Positions 9,894 through 18,227 of a DNA stretch of 64,000 bases are shown here, one piece after another; within the stretch, counting starts at the first letter, position 1, and each line of letters opens with the position of its first letter. The notes below the pieces were generated by a model. The model was not told the origin of the DNA, made no database searches, and saw only the letters and a program-made list of their open reading frames with translations. Source of the stretch: Thiocapsa rosea (GTDB taxonomy: Bacteria; Pseudomonadota; Gammaproteobacteria; Chromatiales; Chromatiaceae); contig NZ_RBXL01000001.1 in assembly GCF_003634315.1 (NCBI RefSeq), positions 4,010,501-4,074,500 of the forward strand, written 5' to 3'. The position numbers were made by a program, and so were the translations under genes.

Positions 9894-10189
9894 TCCGGAT
9901 CAGCGTCCTGATCCAGCCGTTTGCCGAACGCCAGGGCCAGTGCGGTGGCGCTCACGGCAACGACGATCCCGGTCAGCACCAGGGCGTGCGGGATGGGATC
10001 CGGCGCGGTGTCGATCCCCCGGTAGGCGATGGCGACCAGGATGAGAAAGACACCGGCCCCCATCACGTTGATCGCGATCAGCTTGCGCAGCAGCGGCGCA
10101 TGCACGAGAAACGACCAGAGACCGAGGAGCACCAAGATGATCCCGGATCCGCCGTAGAGGAGTTGGGCGTAAAGAAGCTGATCGGTCAC
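9890..10189 (-). CDS. mnhC: Mrp/Mnh antiporter subunit C (NuoK-like)
   Basis: 99 aa, three predicted membrane helices, with the NuoK/MnhC pattern (LYGGSGIILVLLGLWSFL, then KLIAINVMGAGVFL, then PIPHALVLTGIVVAVSATAL). The start is a GTG at 10189 that overlaps the upstream stop as GTGA; a longer open frame to 10300 reads backwards through the neighbour and is not credible. MnhC/MrpC is a small core subunit of the Na+/H+ antiporter membrane complex. Length is close to the usual 100-115 aa. Confidence 0.9.
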   Translation of the reverse strand: MTDQLLYAQLLYGGSGIILVLLGLWSFLVHAPLLRKLIAINVMGAGVFLILVAIAYRGIDTAPDPIPHALVLTGIVVAVSATALALAFGKRLDQDADPE

Positions 10190-10869
10190 GCCGTCTCTCC
10201 GGTCGTCGGGTGTGCGGCGGGTCGGCCGCCCAAGTAGGCGGCTGCAAGGGTCGCGCCGATGGCCAGGGTGGCGGCTGTCTCGATAATCAGGATGAGCCAT
10301 TTCGCGAGGCCCGGGGGGTAGGTCAAAAAGCCGTTGCCGAGGACCATGAGCAGCAGCCCCGTCATCGTGAAGACGAAGACCCCGAGCGCAACGAGCAGGC
10401 GCAATCGGCTTTCACACGGAAGCCCGGCGTTGCGATGTCCGGCAAGCGCGAGCATCACGCCGGCCGCGCCCAAGAGCGCCCCGGCCTGAAAGGCGCCGCC
10501 CGGTGCATAGGCGCCGACCCACAGCATGTACCCGGCCGAGAGGATCAGCAGGGGCACGAACCCGGCGACCATACCGTCGAGGATGCTCGCGGCCGGCTGA
10601 AAGCCGGACCCGGCCGCACCCAGAGACCAGATGCCGAGCAGCGCGCTCAAGAGCACCGCAAGCTCCAACAGGGTGTCGTAGGCGCGAAAGTTGAGAAGGA
10701 CCGAGGTCACCGGGTTGGACACGCCGCTGTCGGGCACGCGCGCCAGTGCGACGGAGGCGAGCCGATCCCCCGCCTCACCCGTGACCGCAAGGAAGAAGGA
10801 CCAGCCGAGCAGGCCGCCCACAGCGATGAGCCCGAGCGGGATGAGGATGTGCTCCAAAGGCCGAATCAC
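10186..10869 (-). CDS. mnhB: Mrp/Mnh antiporter subunit B, with MbhE-like N-terminal part
   Basis: 227 aa. The first ~95 residues carry the PVTSVLLNFRAYDTLLELAV motif found in the C-terminal part of MrpA or in MbhE; the rest is MnhB-like with the YAPGGAFQAGALLGAAGVML motif. So two modules that are separate in some Mrp/Mbh complexes are fused here, while DUF4040 is encoded by the preceding gene. The GTG start at 10869 overlaps that gene's stop (GTGA). About six membrane helices. Role: membrane subunit of the multi-subunit cation/proton antiporter. Confidence 0.87.
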   Translation of the reverse strand: MIRPLEHILIPLGLIAVGGLLGWSFFLAVTGEAGDRLASVALARVPDSGVSNPVTSVLLNFRAYDTLLELAVLLSALLGIWSLGAAGSGFQPAASILDGMVAGFVPLLILSAGYMLWVGAYAPGGAFQAGALLGAAGVMLALAGHRNAGLPCESRLRLLVALGVFVFTMTGLLLMVLGNGFLTYPPGLAKWLILIIETAATLAIGATLAAAYLGGRPAAHPTTGETA

Positions 10870-11153
10870 GGCGTGCTCTCTTGGTTGTTGCGTCTGTCCC
10901 GAGCGGTCTTTGCATCCGCGGCCCGTCGGGCCGCGGCGAGCATCAAGGCGCCGCTCAGACCGGCCCCGATCGCAGCCTCCGCAAGGGCCAGATCGGGCGC
11001 TCGAAGTCTCGCCCAGACCAGCGCGAGCAGCAACCCGAAGGCGATGTAGAGAATCACGGCCCGCCGCGGTTCCCGACTCGTCAGCGTGACGACGGCAAGG
11101 CCGAGCAGGGTCAAGGTCAGCAGCACATCGAAAAAGGTGAGGACGACGTTCAT
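10866..11153 (-). CDS. DUF4040 subunit of Mrp-type antiporter (MrpA C-terminal module)
   Basis: 95 aa, three hydrophobic segments. It carries the DUF4040 signature (VILYIAFGLLLALVWARL, then APDLALAEAAIGAGL), a module that normally sits in the C-terminal part of MrpA or is the stand-alone subunit MbhD in membrane hydrogenases. Here it is a free-standing subunit, which shows that the operon has a split-MrpA layout. The ATG at 11153 overlaps the mnhG stop by 4 nt. The charged C-terminal tail (about 20 residues) is predicted to be cytoplasmic. Confidence 0.85.
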   Translation of the reverse strand: MNVVLTFFDVLLTLTLLGLAVVTLTSREPRRAVILYIAFGLLLALVWARLRAPDLALAEAAIGAGLSGALMLAAARRAADAKTARDRRNNQESTP

Positions 11154-11446
11154 CGGACGTCCTCGCCGTCGCCGCGCAGCGCGCGCTTGGCAATGAGGTG
11201 GGCACCTGTCGCGCCCGCGATCACCACGAGCAGCCAGACCAAGACGAGCTTGAGGCCGTAGAAGAGATCGGGCGCCATCGGCATCAGTCCGAGCACGATG
11301 AACCCCAGGCCGACGTTGTCGGCCTTGGTCAGGGCGTGGAGTCGGCTGAAGCGGTCGGGCAGACGGATCAGACCGACCGTCCCGGCCACGAAAAAGAAGC
11401 CGCCGACCAGTAAAAAGGCACCGGAGAGAAGCTGCACCGGATCCAT
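11150..11446 (-). CDS. mnhG: Mrp/Mnh antiporter subunit G
   Basis: 98 aa with three hydrophobic segments and the typical MnhG core: FFFVAGTVGLIRLPDRFSRL followed by HALTKADNVG and the last helix ending in GAHLIAKRAL. Small accessory subunit needed for assembly or activity of Mrp antiporters in characterised systems. ATG at 11446; it lies 4 nt after the mnhF stop, the only junction of the operon without an overlap. Confidence 0.92.
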   Translation of the reverse strand: MDPVQLLSGAFLLVGGFFFVAGTVGLIRLPDRFSRLHALTKADNVGLGFIVLGLMPMAPDLFYGLKLVLVWLLVVIAGATGAHLIAKRALRGDGEDVR

Positions 11447-11450
11447 CGAA

Positions 11451-11714
11451 TCAGTCTCCGTGGTTCGTGAGACGCCGCCGCGTGAAGGCCGTGACGGCGA
11501 CGGCGGCGAGCAGCGAGAAGATAAGCGCGACGTCGATCAGCGCCGGGACGGCGAGCACCGGGGCAAGAAGCAGGATGACGCCGATCCCCGAGGTTCCCAT
11601 CAACTGCGCGGCCATCATGCGGTCCGACGGGGTCGGGCCGATGGCGACGCGGATCAGTCCGGCGGCAATTCCGGCCATCAGAACCAGTGCGACGGTCAAG
11701 AGCAAGGGGCTCAC
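11451..11714 (-). CDS. mnhF: Mrp/Mnh antiporter subunit F
   Basis: 87 aa, three hydrophobic segments, with the MnhF core GPTPSDRMMAAQLMGTSGIG and a final helix PALIDVALIFSLLAAVAVTA. The start codon is a GTG at 11714 whose bases overlap the mnhE stop (GTGA), implying translational coupling. Small membrane subunit of the cation/proton antiporter. Confidence 0.92.
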   Translation of the reverse strand: MSPLLLTVALVLMAGIAAGLIRVAIGPTPSDRMMAAQLMGTSGIGVILLLAPVLAVPALIDVALIFSLLAAVAVTAFTRRRLTNHGD

Positions 11715-12289
11715 GGTCGATCCTCCGGAGGCGCCGGTGCCCCGTCAGCCGGGGAGCGCTCCGCCGTTGTCGGATGCGAAACGGGTGCGAGTGTTTCGCC
11801 GAACAGCTCCGCGACACGCCGCTCGAGCGCGCTCAAGTCCTCCACGATATCCGTGCCGACGTCAAGCGCGTGCACCGTCGCGAGATCCCCGCGCAAATCG
11901 GCGCTGAGCGTGCCGGGCAAGAGGCTGATGGTGTTGATGAAGACCAACCGGGCAGGCGGGCTCTGCAAACGCACCCGGTACGTCTGGTGCCCCGGCTGAA
12001 CCCGTAGCCGCGGGAGCACGACCCGCGCGGCGACGTCCAGACCGCCGCGGAGTGACTCCCGCAGAAAGTAAGGCGCAAAGCGCGCCAAACTCGAAAGCGA
12101 CAGCGTGCTGTTCCGCGGTTTCGACAGCCTTAAGCTTGCCAAAGTCGCCGCGATGACGAAAGGCCCGCCGACGATCCACGACGCGCCGTCCGGACCGACC
12201 AGGATCAACCAGATCAGCGCGAAGCCGATCGCTCGTGAAAGGGCTGCCGGAGGATGGGCGAAGACGGGGTGTCGGTGAAAATGACGCAT
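11711..12289 (-). CDS. mnhE: Mrp/Mnh antiporter subunit E
   Basis: 192 aa; first gene of the operon. Two hydrophobic segments near residues 20-55 precede a cytoplasmic domain with the MnhE pattern (PRNSTLSLSSLARFAPYFL, VFINTISLLPGTLSADL). MnhE is usually 150-170 aa; the extra length is a Pro/Glu-rich tail. I placed the start at the ATG at 12289; a longer frame to 12421 lacks family similarity. This ATG lies inside one end of the dispersed TTAAACCGCG repeat (12277-12310), so the repeat overlaps the ribosome-binding region and first codons; only a weak purine stretch precedes the ATG. Confidence 0.85.
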   Translation of the reverse strand: MRHFHRHPVFAHPPAALSRAIGFALIWLILVGPDGASWIVGGPFVIAATLASLRLSKPRNSTLSLSSLARFAPYFLRESLRGGLDVAARVVLPRLRVQPGHQTYRVRLQSPPARLVFINTISLLPGTLSADLRGDLATVHALDVGTDIVEDLSALERRVAELFGETLAPVSHPTTAERSPADGAPAPPEDRP

Positions 12290-12310
12290 GTCGCCCTGGA
12301 CGCGGTTTAG
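12277..12310 (-). repeat. single end of dispersed TTAAACCGCG repeat
   Basis: Read on the minus strand this is CTAAACCGCGTCCAGGGCGA followed by CATGCGTCATTTTC. The same 34-36 nt block recurs at 41865-41899 (minus) and, more diverged, at 15082-15118 (plus). No matching partner end is seen about 88 bp away, so this is a half-element. It covers the mnhE start codon. Confidence 0.6.
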
Positions 12311-12840
12311 TTTCGAAAATCGATACCCGGATGGTGTTGCGCGGCTCGAGACCGCCCGGCGAATGTCGAAGATCCCCGGCCGGGCCGGGGAGACCGTCAC
12401 GAGGCGTATCCATCGACGCAATGCGAAGTGTGGGGCGTCGTCGGCATCACTCCAATGGGGATTGATTGGAATTGCACAGGCAGACGGATAAAGCGAAGGT
12501 AGATTCCCGAAAAGACGAGTTGTTAATAATATTATGCATGATATCTACATGTTCCCGGTGGCTGTTCGAGGGCAAACCATTTAGACTGTACGGGATGTGC
12601 ATTCGGCGCACGATCGTTACCGCAACGCAGCGACCGGGGCCGCACGGGATGTCTCGCGTTCCCGGATCCCTTGCTCCGGGCTTCGCGAGGAGGATCGTTT
12701 CAATCATGGGATGTCGATGATTGATCAGCGGCCAGCGGCCTGAACGAGAAATCCTGGAAAGTCCGGCTTGATCGGATCTTCAAGGGGTTCGGCCAGTCAA
12801 ACCCAGCGCAACCGTTCGGCAGCGAAAGCATAGGATACAG
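12311..12840. other. intergenic region between divergent mnhE and DUF502 gene
   Basis: About 530 nt without a convincing gene; short frames here have no family likeness or ribosome-binding site. It contains a locally AT-rich patch around 12515-12560 (GTTGTTAATAATATTATGCA) in otherwise GC-rich DNA, a plausible location for promoters of the antiporter operon and/or the DUF502 gene. No clear terminator or operator seen. Confidence 0.5.
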
Positions 12841-13590
12841 ATGACGCATTTCCGGAGAAACTTACTCACCGGGGTGGTGACCGTGATCCCGCTCATGGTG
12901 ACCTCCTTTGTCTTCATGTTTTTTCTCGACCTGCTCTCGGGGATCGGGCGGCCCAAGGTGATCATCCTCGCCAACGCCGTGCGACCGCTGTCGCCGGACA
13001 TGGCCCGCTGGATTTTGGAGGTGCCTTGGCTGTCCTCGGCGCTGGCAATCACCCTTACCCTTTTGATGCTCTACCTTCTGGGATGGGCGGTGACGAATCT
13101 GATCGGGCGCCGGATCCTGTTGAATCTTGAGGATTGGCTCAAGCACATCCCGTTCGTGACCACGATCTACGGAGCGACGAAGAGGCTCGTCGAGGCATTT
13201 CGCAGCGACGGGAACGACGAGGCCGACAGGTCGCGAAAGGTCGTGTTGATCGAATTTCCCCACAGCGAAATGAAGGCCGTCGGCTTTCACACGCACACCA
13301 TGATCGACGAAGAGAGCGGCATCGAGCTGGCGGCCGTCTACGTGCCGACGGCACCGAATCCGACCGGCGGCTACCTTGAGATCGTCCCCAAGGATCGGAT
13401 CATACCTCAGGAGTGGTCGGTCGACGAGGCCATGACGTTTGTCGTTTCCGGCGGCACGACGGCACCTGATACCATTCGATTTACCCGCCCTGGTACGCCC
13501 CGATGCGGAAACCCGGGTACGGCGACAACCGCTGCCTTCTCAGTCGAGGGCGTTGTTTGCCCGCCCGGTGCGCGCGCGGCAAATCGCTGA
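12841..13590 (+). CDS. DUF502 family membrane protein
   Basis: 249 aa. Two membrane helices (about residues 9-33 and 62-90) are followed by a soluble domain with the DUF502 motifs HIPFVTTIYGATKRLVEAF, RKVVLIEFPHSEMKAVGFHT and VYVPTAPNPTGGYLEIVPKD. Family members are about 200-220 aa; the last 45 residues here (after MTFVVSGG) are extra, Gly/Pro/Cys-containing and not conserved in the family as I know it. Function of DUF502 is not established; inner membrane location is clear. A DUF2333 gene follows after 28 nt, probably in the same transcript. Confidence 0.9.
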   Translation: MTHFRRNLLTGVVTVIPLMVTSFVFMFFLDLLSGIGRPKVIILANAVRPLSPDMARWILEVPWLSSALAITLTLLMLYLLGWAVTNLIGRRILLNLEDWLKHIPFVTTIYGATKRLVEAFRSDGNDEADRSRKVVLIEFPHSEMKAVGFHTHTMIDEESGIELAAVYVPTAPNPTGGYLEIVPKDRIIPQEWSVDEAMTFVVSGGTTAPDTIRFTRPGTPRCGNPGTATTAAFSVEGVVCPPGARAANR

Positions 13591-13618
13591 ATTCTTCGCA
13601 ACCTAAAGGAGTTAACGC

Positions 13619-14764
13619 ATGAACGAGAAACCGGCAATGGTGCCGCCGGGCCCCGATGAACGACGGGATTCCCTCGGCAATCAAGCTCACGATTCAAGCA
13701 ATGCGGGTCAGCGCGATCCGTCGGGTGCAGGTTCGAGCGCGCGAACGGGTTCGCGCCCTTCGCCGCTGCGTGTCGTGGGAATCGGGCTTGCCCTCTGCGC
13801 TGTCATCGTGCTCGCACTCGGCATTGTCTGGTCGCGCCAGCCACCCACCTTCGACGTTGCGGCACTCCAGGCGACAGAGCTGGCGGCCATCGAGGGCAGC
13901 AGGCCGGTGCCGGGAACGGCGGTCGTGGCTGCGGCGATCGGCGTCGGAGAGACCCTGTTGGACAAGCCGGGTGGGTTTCTCTTCAACGATATCACTCCGC
14001 CGGGAATCTATCTGGACAACATGCCGAACTGGGAATACGGGGCGCTTAAGGAGCTTCGTGATTCCGTGCGTGCGCTTCGCAACGACTTCAGCCGCTCCCA
14101 AACCCAGTCCATCGAGAACGACCATGCGAAGCGTGCAGACGTGAAGCTCGCGATCGATGCCTCGTCGTGGATGCTCCCCTCCGCCGAGGACGAGTATCGC
14201 CAAGCCATGGATTCGTTGCGACTCTTCCTGCGTGATCTCTCCACCGGTCGGGACCGCAGTGCGCGCTTCTACGCCCGTGCGGACAACCTCGCCGCCTATT
14301 TGTCGGTCGTCGAGAAACGGCTCGGCAGCCTTGCCTTGCGTTTGAGTGCGAGCGTGGGCGACCATGAGCTGGCGGCCGCATTGATCATGAATGTCGGCGA
14401 TCCCAATGCCGAGATGGAGCCAGAGATCGAGTCAATGAAGATCGACGGTGGCGGAGGGGCGACGCCTTGGTACCTGGTCGATGATATCTTCTACGAGGCT
14501 CGTGGCTACACCTGGGCCTTGTTGCACATGATGCGGGCCGTCTCCATCGACTTCGCGGACATTTTGGCCTCCAAGAATGCGGACATCTCGATTCAGCAGA
14601 TCATTCGCGACCTCGAGGGTGCGAGCAAGACGATGGCCAGCCCGATCGTGCTCAACGGGCACGGCTACGGTTTCTTGGCCAATCACTCGCTGGTGATGGC
14701 GTCCTATATCTCGCGCGCCAATGCCGCGGTGCTCGATCTGCGGATCCTGATGCAGCAGGGCTGA
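13619..14764 (+). CDS. DUF2333 family protein
   Basis: 381 aa; strong ribosome-binding site AAAGGAG 7 nt before the ATG. One membrane helix near residues 50-70 after a Pro/Ser-rich cytoplasmic N-terminus, then a large periplasmic alpha-helical domain with the DUF2333 motifs KPGGFLFNDITPPGIYLDNM, NWEYGALKELRDSVRALRND and AIDASSWMLPSAEDEYRQA. Members occur in envelope gene neighbourhoods of gammaproteobacteria, but no function is assigned. The TGA stop (14762-14764) falls inside the left end of a dispersed repeat element. Confidence 0.9.
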   Translation: MNEKPAMVPPGPDERRDSLGNQAHDSSNAGQRDPSGAGSSARTGSRPSPLRVVGIGLALCAVIVLALGIVWSRQPPTFDVAALQATELAAIEGSRPVPGTAVVAAAIGVGETLLDKPGGFLFNDITPPGIYLDNMPNWEYGALKELRDSVRALRNDFSRSQTQSIENDHAKRADVKLAIDASSWMLPSAEDEYRQAMDSLRLFLRDLSTGRDRSARFYARADNLAAYLSVVEKRLGSLALRLSASVGDHELAAALIMNVGDPNAEMEPEIESMKIDGGGGATPWYLVDDIFYEARGYTWALLHMMRAVSIDFADILASKNADISIQQIIRDLEGASKTMASPIVLNGHGYGFLANHSLVMASYISRANAAVLDLRILMQQG

Positions 14765-14849
14765 ACCGCGACCCGGTTCAGACAGGCGTTGTTGTCCTAT
14801 CGGCTCGGCGTCGCGTGAATCAAGCGGCGTCGGAGCCGGCGCGGTTCAG
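14761..14849. repeat. ~88-bp dispersed repeat with terminal inverted repeats, copy 1
   Basis: 89 bp bounded by CTGAACCGCG (14761-14770) and CGCGGTTCAG (14840-14849). No coding capacity. The left end supplies the stop codon of the DUF2333 gene. Same size and ends as six other copies in this window (31705, 31811, 36831, 37079, 37812, 41812). Confidence 0.65.
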
Positions 14850-14863
14850 AAGATCACCGAGGC

Positions 14864-14958
14864 AGGGTGGACAAGGAGAGTAGGGTGGACAAGCGCAGCG
14901 CAGTCCACCCGCGCCGGAGCGGGGTTCGGTGGATTTCGCTCTCGCTCGTCCACCCTAC
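14864..14958. repeat. nested inverted repeats of GGGTGGAC
   Basis: GTAGGGTGGAC at 14880-14890 pairs both with GTCCACCC at 14903-14910 (inner hairpin) and with GTCCACCCTAC at 14948-14958 (outer hairpin); another GGGTGGAC begins at 14865. This is a REP-like intergenic palindrome between convergent genes, unrelated to the TTAAACCGCG element next to it. Confidence 0.6.
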
Positions 14959-15030
14959 CGGCCGATCGTATGAACAAGACCGACTTGCCCCAAACCACGT
15001 CTAGCCCGCCGGAAATCACCGGGACCAACA

Positions 15031-15054
15031 AAAAGGGGCCTTTCGGCCCCTTTA
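15031..15054. terminator. bidirectional rho-independent terminator
   Basis: AAAGGGGCC-TTTC-GGCCCCTTT forms a 9-bp stem with a 4-nt loop, with A-rich sequence on the left and TTTAAAT on the right, so it could terminate both the DUF2333 transcript from the left and the fccAB transcript from the right. Confidence 0.75.
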
Positions 15055-15081
15055 AATCTCATCACGGTGTGATCAACCCAC

Positions 15082-15118
15082 GTTAAACCGCGTCCAGAGC
15101 GAGATGCTGATTTTCGAG
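15082..15118 (+). repeat. single end of dispersed TTAAACCGCG repeat
   Basis: GTTAAACCGCGTCCAGAGCG followed by AGATGCTGATTTTCGAG. It matches the half-elements at 12277-12310 and 41865-41899 on the opposite strand. It lies just downstream of fccB; no partner end is visible within 100 bp. Confidence 0.55.
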
Positions 15119-15141
15119 TGAGGTCGACGTTCGGTCCATCC

Positions 15142-16434
15142 TCAGCCGAAAGAGTCCTCTACGATGTTCTTGTACCAGCTGTAGGCGTATTGCACCTCGC
15201 GGGCCAATGCCCAGTCGGGTGCATCCATCGGTGTGACACCGCCCGAGCCCTCGACGTCCGCGATCGCGCTGCCGTCTTCGGCCATCCGATAGACGCCGGC
15301 GACCGAGATGCCGTAGTCCGTGCCGACGATCGAATAGCAGGTGTTGACGTAGGACGGTGTTCCGGGCTCTTCGCCCTTAAGCATGGCGACGACCGCAGCC
15401 GCAGCGACCTTGGCCTGGCTGTTGGCCGCATAGGCGGATTTCGGCATGGCGCCGGCGATGCAGGCGTCGCCGATGACATGGATGCCGGGTTGGAGCTTGG
15501 ACTCGAAGGATCGGAAGTCCACCGGGCACCAACCGCTGTCGTCGGCCAGACCTGCGGTCTGGGCGATCTCTCCGGCCCGCTGCGGCGGGATGATGTTGAT
15601 GATGTCGGCCTTGATCTCGTCTCCGAAGCCGGTCTCGACCGTCATCTCGTCGACCTTGACCAGGCTGACGGCCGCATCTGGACCCGGGCGCCACTCGATC
15701 AGTGCGTCGTCCGTCCCGAAGCCATAGAGTCTCTCCCAGGCTTGGGTGAAGAGCGCCTGTTTGGAGAACGCCTGCTTGGAGTCAAGGATGATGACCTTCG
15801 ACTTGGGCTTGTTGGCCTTGAAATAATGGGCGATCTGACTGGCGCGCTCGTATGGCCCGGGCGGGCAACGGAAGGGGTTGGCCGGAGCCGAGATGACGAC
15901 CACGCCGCCGTCGGCCATGTCTTCAAGCTGCTTGCGCAGGATCAGGGTCTGCTCGCCGGCCTTCCAGGCGTGCGGCAGCTTCTGCGCAGCGTCTTCGCTG
16001 TAGCCTTCGACCTTGTCGAACAGGATTTGGATACCCGGGGCGACGATGCAGCGATCGTAGCCGAATTCGGTGCCGCCTGCGGTCTTGACGACCTTCTTTT
16101 CGGCATCGATACCCGCCGCAGTGTCATGCACCACGTTGATCCCGTGCGCCTTGAGTCCGTCGTAGCCGACCTTGAGCGTATCGAAAGCGCGGTCTCCGCC
16201 GAGCACTTCGTTGCTCAGATAGCAGGTGATGTATTCCTCGTTGGGCTCGATGACCGTCACGTCGATGCTCGAATCGGCCATCTTGATGTACTTGGCGGCG
16301 GTCGCACCACCGGTGCCGCCGCCGACGATCACGACCTTCTGCGTCGCGCCGAGGGCGAGGTGCGGTGCACCGATCAGGCCGACAGCGGTTGCTGCGCCCG
16401 CGACCTTTACGAAATCACGTCTGTTGATCTTCAT
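15142..16434 (-). CDS. fccB: flavocytochrome c sulfide dehydrogenase, flavoprotein subunit
   Basis: 430 aa. FccB oxidises sulfide in the periplasm with covalently bound FAD and passes electrons to the FccA haem subunit. A Tat signal opens the protein ([17 protein letters not shown]), followed by the dinucleotide-binding motif [10 protein letters not shown]. The cysteine in [15 protein letters not shown] matches the residue that links FAD through an 8-alpha-cysteinyl bond, and CPPGPYER plus the cysteine in [10 protein letters not shown] match the redox disulfide near the flavin. Length is as expected. It follows fccA by 23 nt, and a GGAGG lies about 10 nt before the ATG. It ends just before a terminator. 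Confidence 0.96.
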   Translation of the reverse strand: MKINRRDFVKVAGAATAVGLIGAPHLALGATQKVVIVGGGTGGATAAKYIKMADSSIDVTVIEPNEEYITCYLSNEVLGGDRAFDTLKVGYDGLKAHGINVVHDTAAGIDAEKKVVKTAGGTEFGYDRCIVAPGIQILFDKVEGYSEDAAQKLPHAWKAGEQTLILRKQLEDMADGGVVVISAPANPFRCPPGPYERASQIAHYFKANKPKSKVIILDSKQAFSKQALFTQAWERLYGFGTDDALIEWRPGPDAAVSLVKVDEMTVETGFGDEIKADIINIIPPQRAGEIAQTAGLADDSGWCPVDFRSFESKLQPGIHVIGDACIAGAMPKSAYAANSQAKVAAAAVVAMLKGEEPGTPSYVNTCYSIVGTDYGISVAGVYRMAEDGSAIADVEGSGGVTPMDAPDWALAREVQYAYSWYKNIVEDSFG

Positions 16435-16457
16435 TCCGTTCTATCCTCCGGTGGCGA

Positions 16458-17075
16458 TTACTGCTGGCTCGCGTAGAAAGCAAACACGGCGGCGAGCCCC
16501 GCGTCTCCGTCCTTCTCGAGAAGGTCATCCAGCTTGCTCTTCATCTTCTTGGGAATCTCGCGACGATCCGCCCGGAAGTCCTCCATGGAATAGGCGAGAT
16601 AGGGTGTCCACTGGCCGGCGAGGAGGTAGAAATCCTCGGCATCTTCACCGGTGTCCGGATCACGCAACGGGATGCCGCCCTCGGCATGGCAGTTCTCGCA
16701 GTATTTGTCGTGCAGCTTCGCACCCTGGTCAACCAGCGCCTTGTCGTAATCCTGTTGGGCGGGCTTGAACTCCTGAGTGTTGAAGAACTCTGCCATCTGC
16801 TCGAATTCCTCGTCCGTATAGCCTTTGGCGATCCGGCCCATGATGGTCGAGTAGATGTCGCCGCTCTTGTAGCCCTGCATCATGTCGACGAAGACAACCC
16901 GGTTGATCCCGGCGATGATGGGCGATGCCGGACCCGCACTGTGGCCGAGGGTGCCGTGACAACCGGCGCAGGTGTTGGCAAGCATCGATGCTGTGGCGTC
17001 GGCATTGGCTCCCGAGGACACGCCGAGCGCGAGTGCGCCGGCAAGTAGGGCCAATCTTGGTGATATCGTGGCCAT
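16458..17075 (-). CDS. fccA: flavocytochrome c sulfide dehydrogenase, cytochrome c subunit
   Basis: 205 aa. Sec signal peptide of about 26 residues, then two c-type haem motifs, CAGCH near residue 37 and CENCH near residue 130, the dihaem form known from purple sulfur bacteria (green sulfur bacteria have a monohaem subunit). A GGAGGA lies 3-5 nt before the ATG at 17075. FccA accepts electrons from FccB and reduces soluble cytochromes in the periplasm. Cotranscribed with fccB and possibly with the ankyrin and tetrahaem cytochrome genes upstream. Confidence 0.95.
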   Translation of the reverse strand: MATISPRLALLAGALALGVSSGANADATASMLANTCAGCHGTLGHSAGPASPIIAGINRVVFVDMMQGYKSGDIYSTIMGRIAKGYTDEEFEQMAEFFNTQEFKPAQQDYDKALVDQGAKLHDKYCENCHAEGGIPLRDPDTGEDAEDFYLLAGQWTPYLAYSMEDFRADRREIPKKMKSKLDDLLEKDGDAGLAAVFAFYASQQ

Positions 17076-17207
17076 GCTTCCTCCAAATGGTCGTTAGGTG
17101 GTGTCGGTAACGCGCGGCGCTCGATGCCGCGATGCAGGAGGGGCGTCCTTTTTGCGTCCCTCGGTGCATTTGGTGTCGCCCCGGGCCGCGTCGGTCGCGT
17201 GTCGTCC

Positions 17208-18194
17208 TCAGGGGCTGAGTCGCTGCGCCAAAAGCGCGGCGGCTTCTCGATTGCCTCGTTGCTCCGCCAGATCCCCGGCGGTGCGCCCGTCGCTGTTTGT
17301 CAGGGCAGGGTCGGCGCGATAGGTCAGCAGGGTTTGAATCAACTCGGCGTGGTCCGTGACGACCGCTTCCATCAACGCGGAGGTGCCGTCCTCGTCCTGA
17401 AGATTGGGATTGGCCCCGCGCTCGAGCAGGAGCAGGGTGGCGTCGGGATGTCCCTGGCTGATCGCCAGGATCAGCGGTGTTGCCCCGAGTCCGTCGCGGG
17501 CATTGACGTCAGCGCCCGCGTCGAGCAGGGCCTTGACCACGTGCCAGTGACCGGCGTCGGCCGCAAGCAGCAGCGCCGTCTCGCCCTCCTTGTCCCTGGA
17601 CTCAAGCTCCGCACCGGACTCGATCAAGAGGTCGACGACCTCGACCTGTCCGTGCACGGCGGCGAGCATGAGCGCGGTTCGCCCCTCTCGATCGGATGCC
17701 TTGGGGTCGGCGCCGCGAAAGAGCAGCTGCTCGGCCATGTCGGAAATGCCGTAACGCGAGGCGATCATCAAGGGATCCCAGCCGATGCGGGTTCGGTCGT
17801 GTACGTTCGCGCCGCGCTCGATCAAAACGGCCGTGATGGCGATGTTGCCGTGCTCTGCGGCAAAGGTGAGCGGCGTGCAGCTCGCAACGGTGCGGGCATT
17901 GACGTTGGCCCCACGCGTCAGGAGCAGGGCAACCGTCTCGAGATCGTCGGATTCCACGGCGACCATCAAGGCGGTTTTGCCTAATTCGTTGGCCGCATCA
18001 ACCGGAATCCCTTGGTCGAGCAGGGCGGCGACGGCCTCGGTGTCGCCGATCATGGCGGCGAGGCGAAGCTCTTTGCCGAGGTCGGGGCTCACCGGATCGG
18101 CCGCCTGCACCTCGGTGAGCAGCACGGCACCAACGATCAGCAGGAGTGAGCCGATCGCCCGACGATATTGGCTCGAAAGCTGGATGACACTCAT
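17208..18194 (-). CDS. exported ankyrin-repeat protein
   Basis: 328 aa. Hydrophobic signal peptide (about residues 12-32, cleavage near VQAADP), followed by eight or nine ankyrin repeats; several show the classical [20 protein letters not shown] or [20 protein letters not shown] form, ending in a short capping repeat ([20 protein letters not shown]). Ankyrin repeats mediate protein-protein contacts; the signal peptide places this one in the periplasm, where the neighbouring FccAB and cytochrome also work. It lies 33 nt after the tetrahaem cytochrome gene and 132 nt before fccA, all on the same strand, so a role in assembly or docking of that redox system is plausible but unproven. Confidence 0.9.
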   Translation of the reverse strand: MSVIQLSSQYRRAIGSLLLIVGAVLLTEVQAADPVSPDLGKELRLAAMIGDTEAVAALLDQGIPVDAANELGKTALMVAVESDDLETVALLLTRGANVNARTVASCTPLTFAAEHGNIAITAVLIERGANVHDRTRIGWDPLMIASRYGISDMAEQLLFRGADPKASDREGRTALMLAAVHGQVEVVDLLIESGAELESRDKEGETALLLAADAGHWHVVKALLDAGADVNARDGLGATPLILAISQGHPDATLLLLERGANPNLQDEDGTSALMEAVVTDHAELIQTLLTYRADPALTNSDGRTAGDLAEQRGNREAAALLAQRLSP

Positions 18195-18227
18195 GACCGA
18201 CCTCGGCGTGTTCGCTGCATGGCGCGC

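Noticed and set aside
15118-16476. 452-codon open frame on the plus strand
   Set aside because: Shadow of fccB, whose identity is certain.
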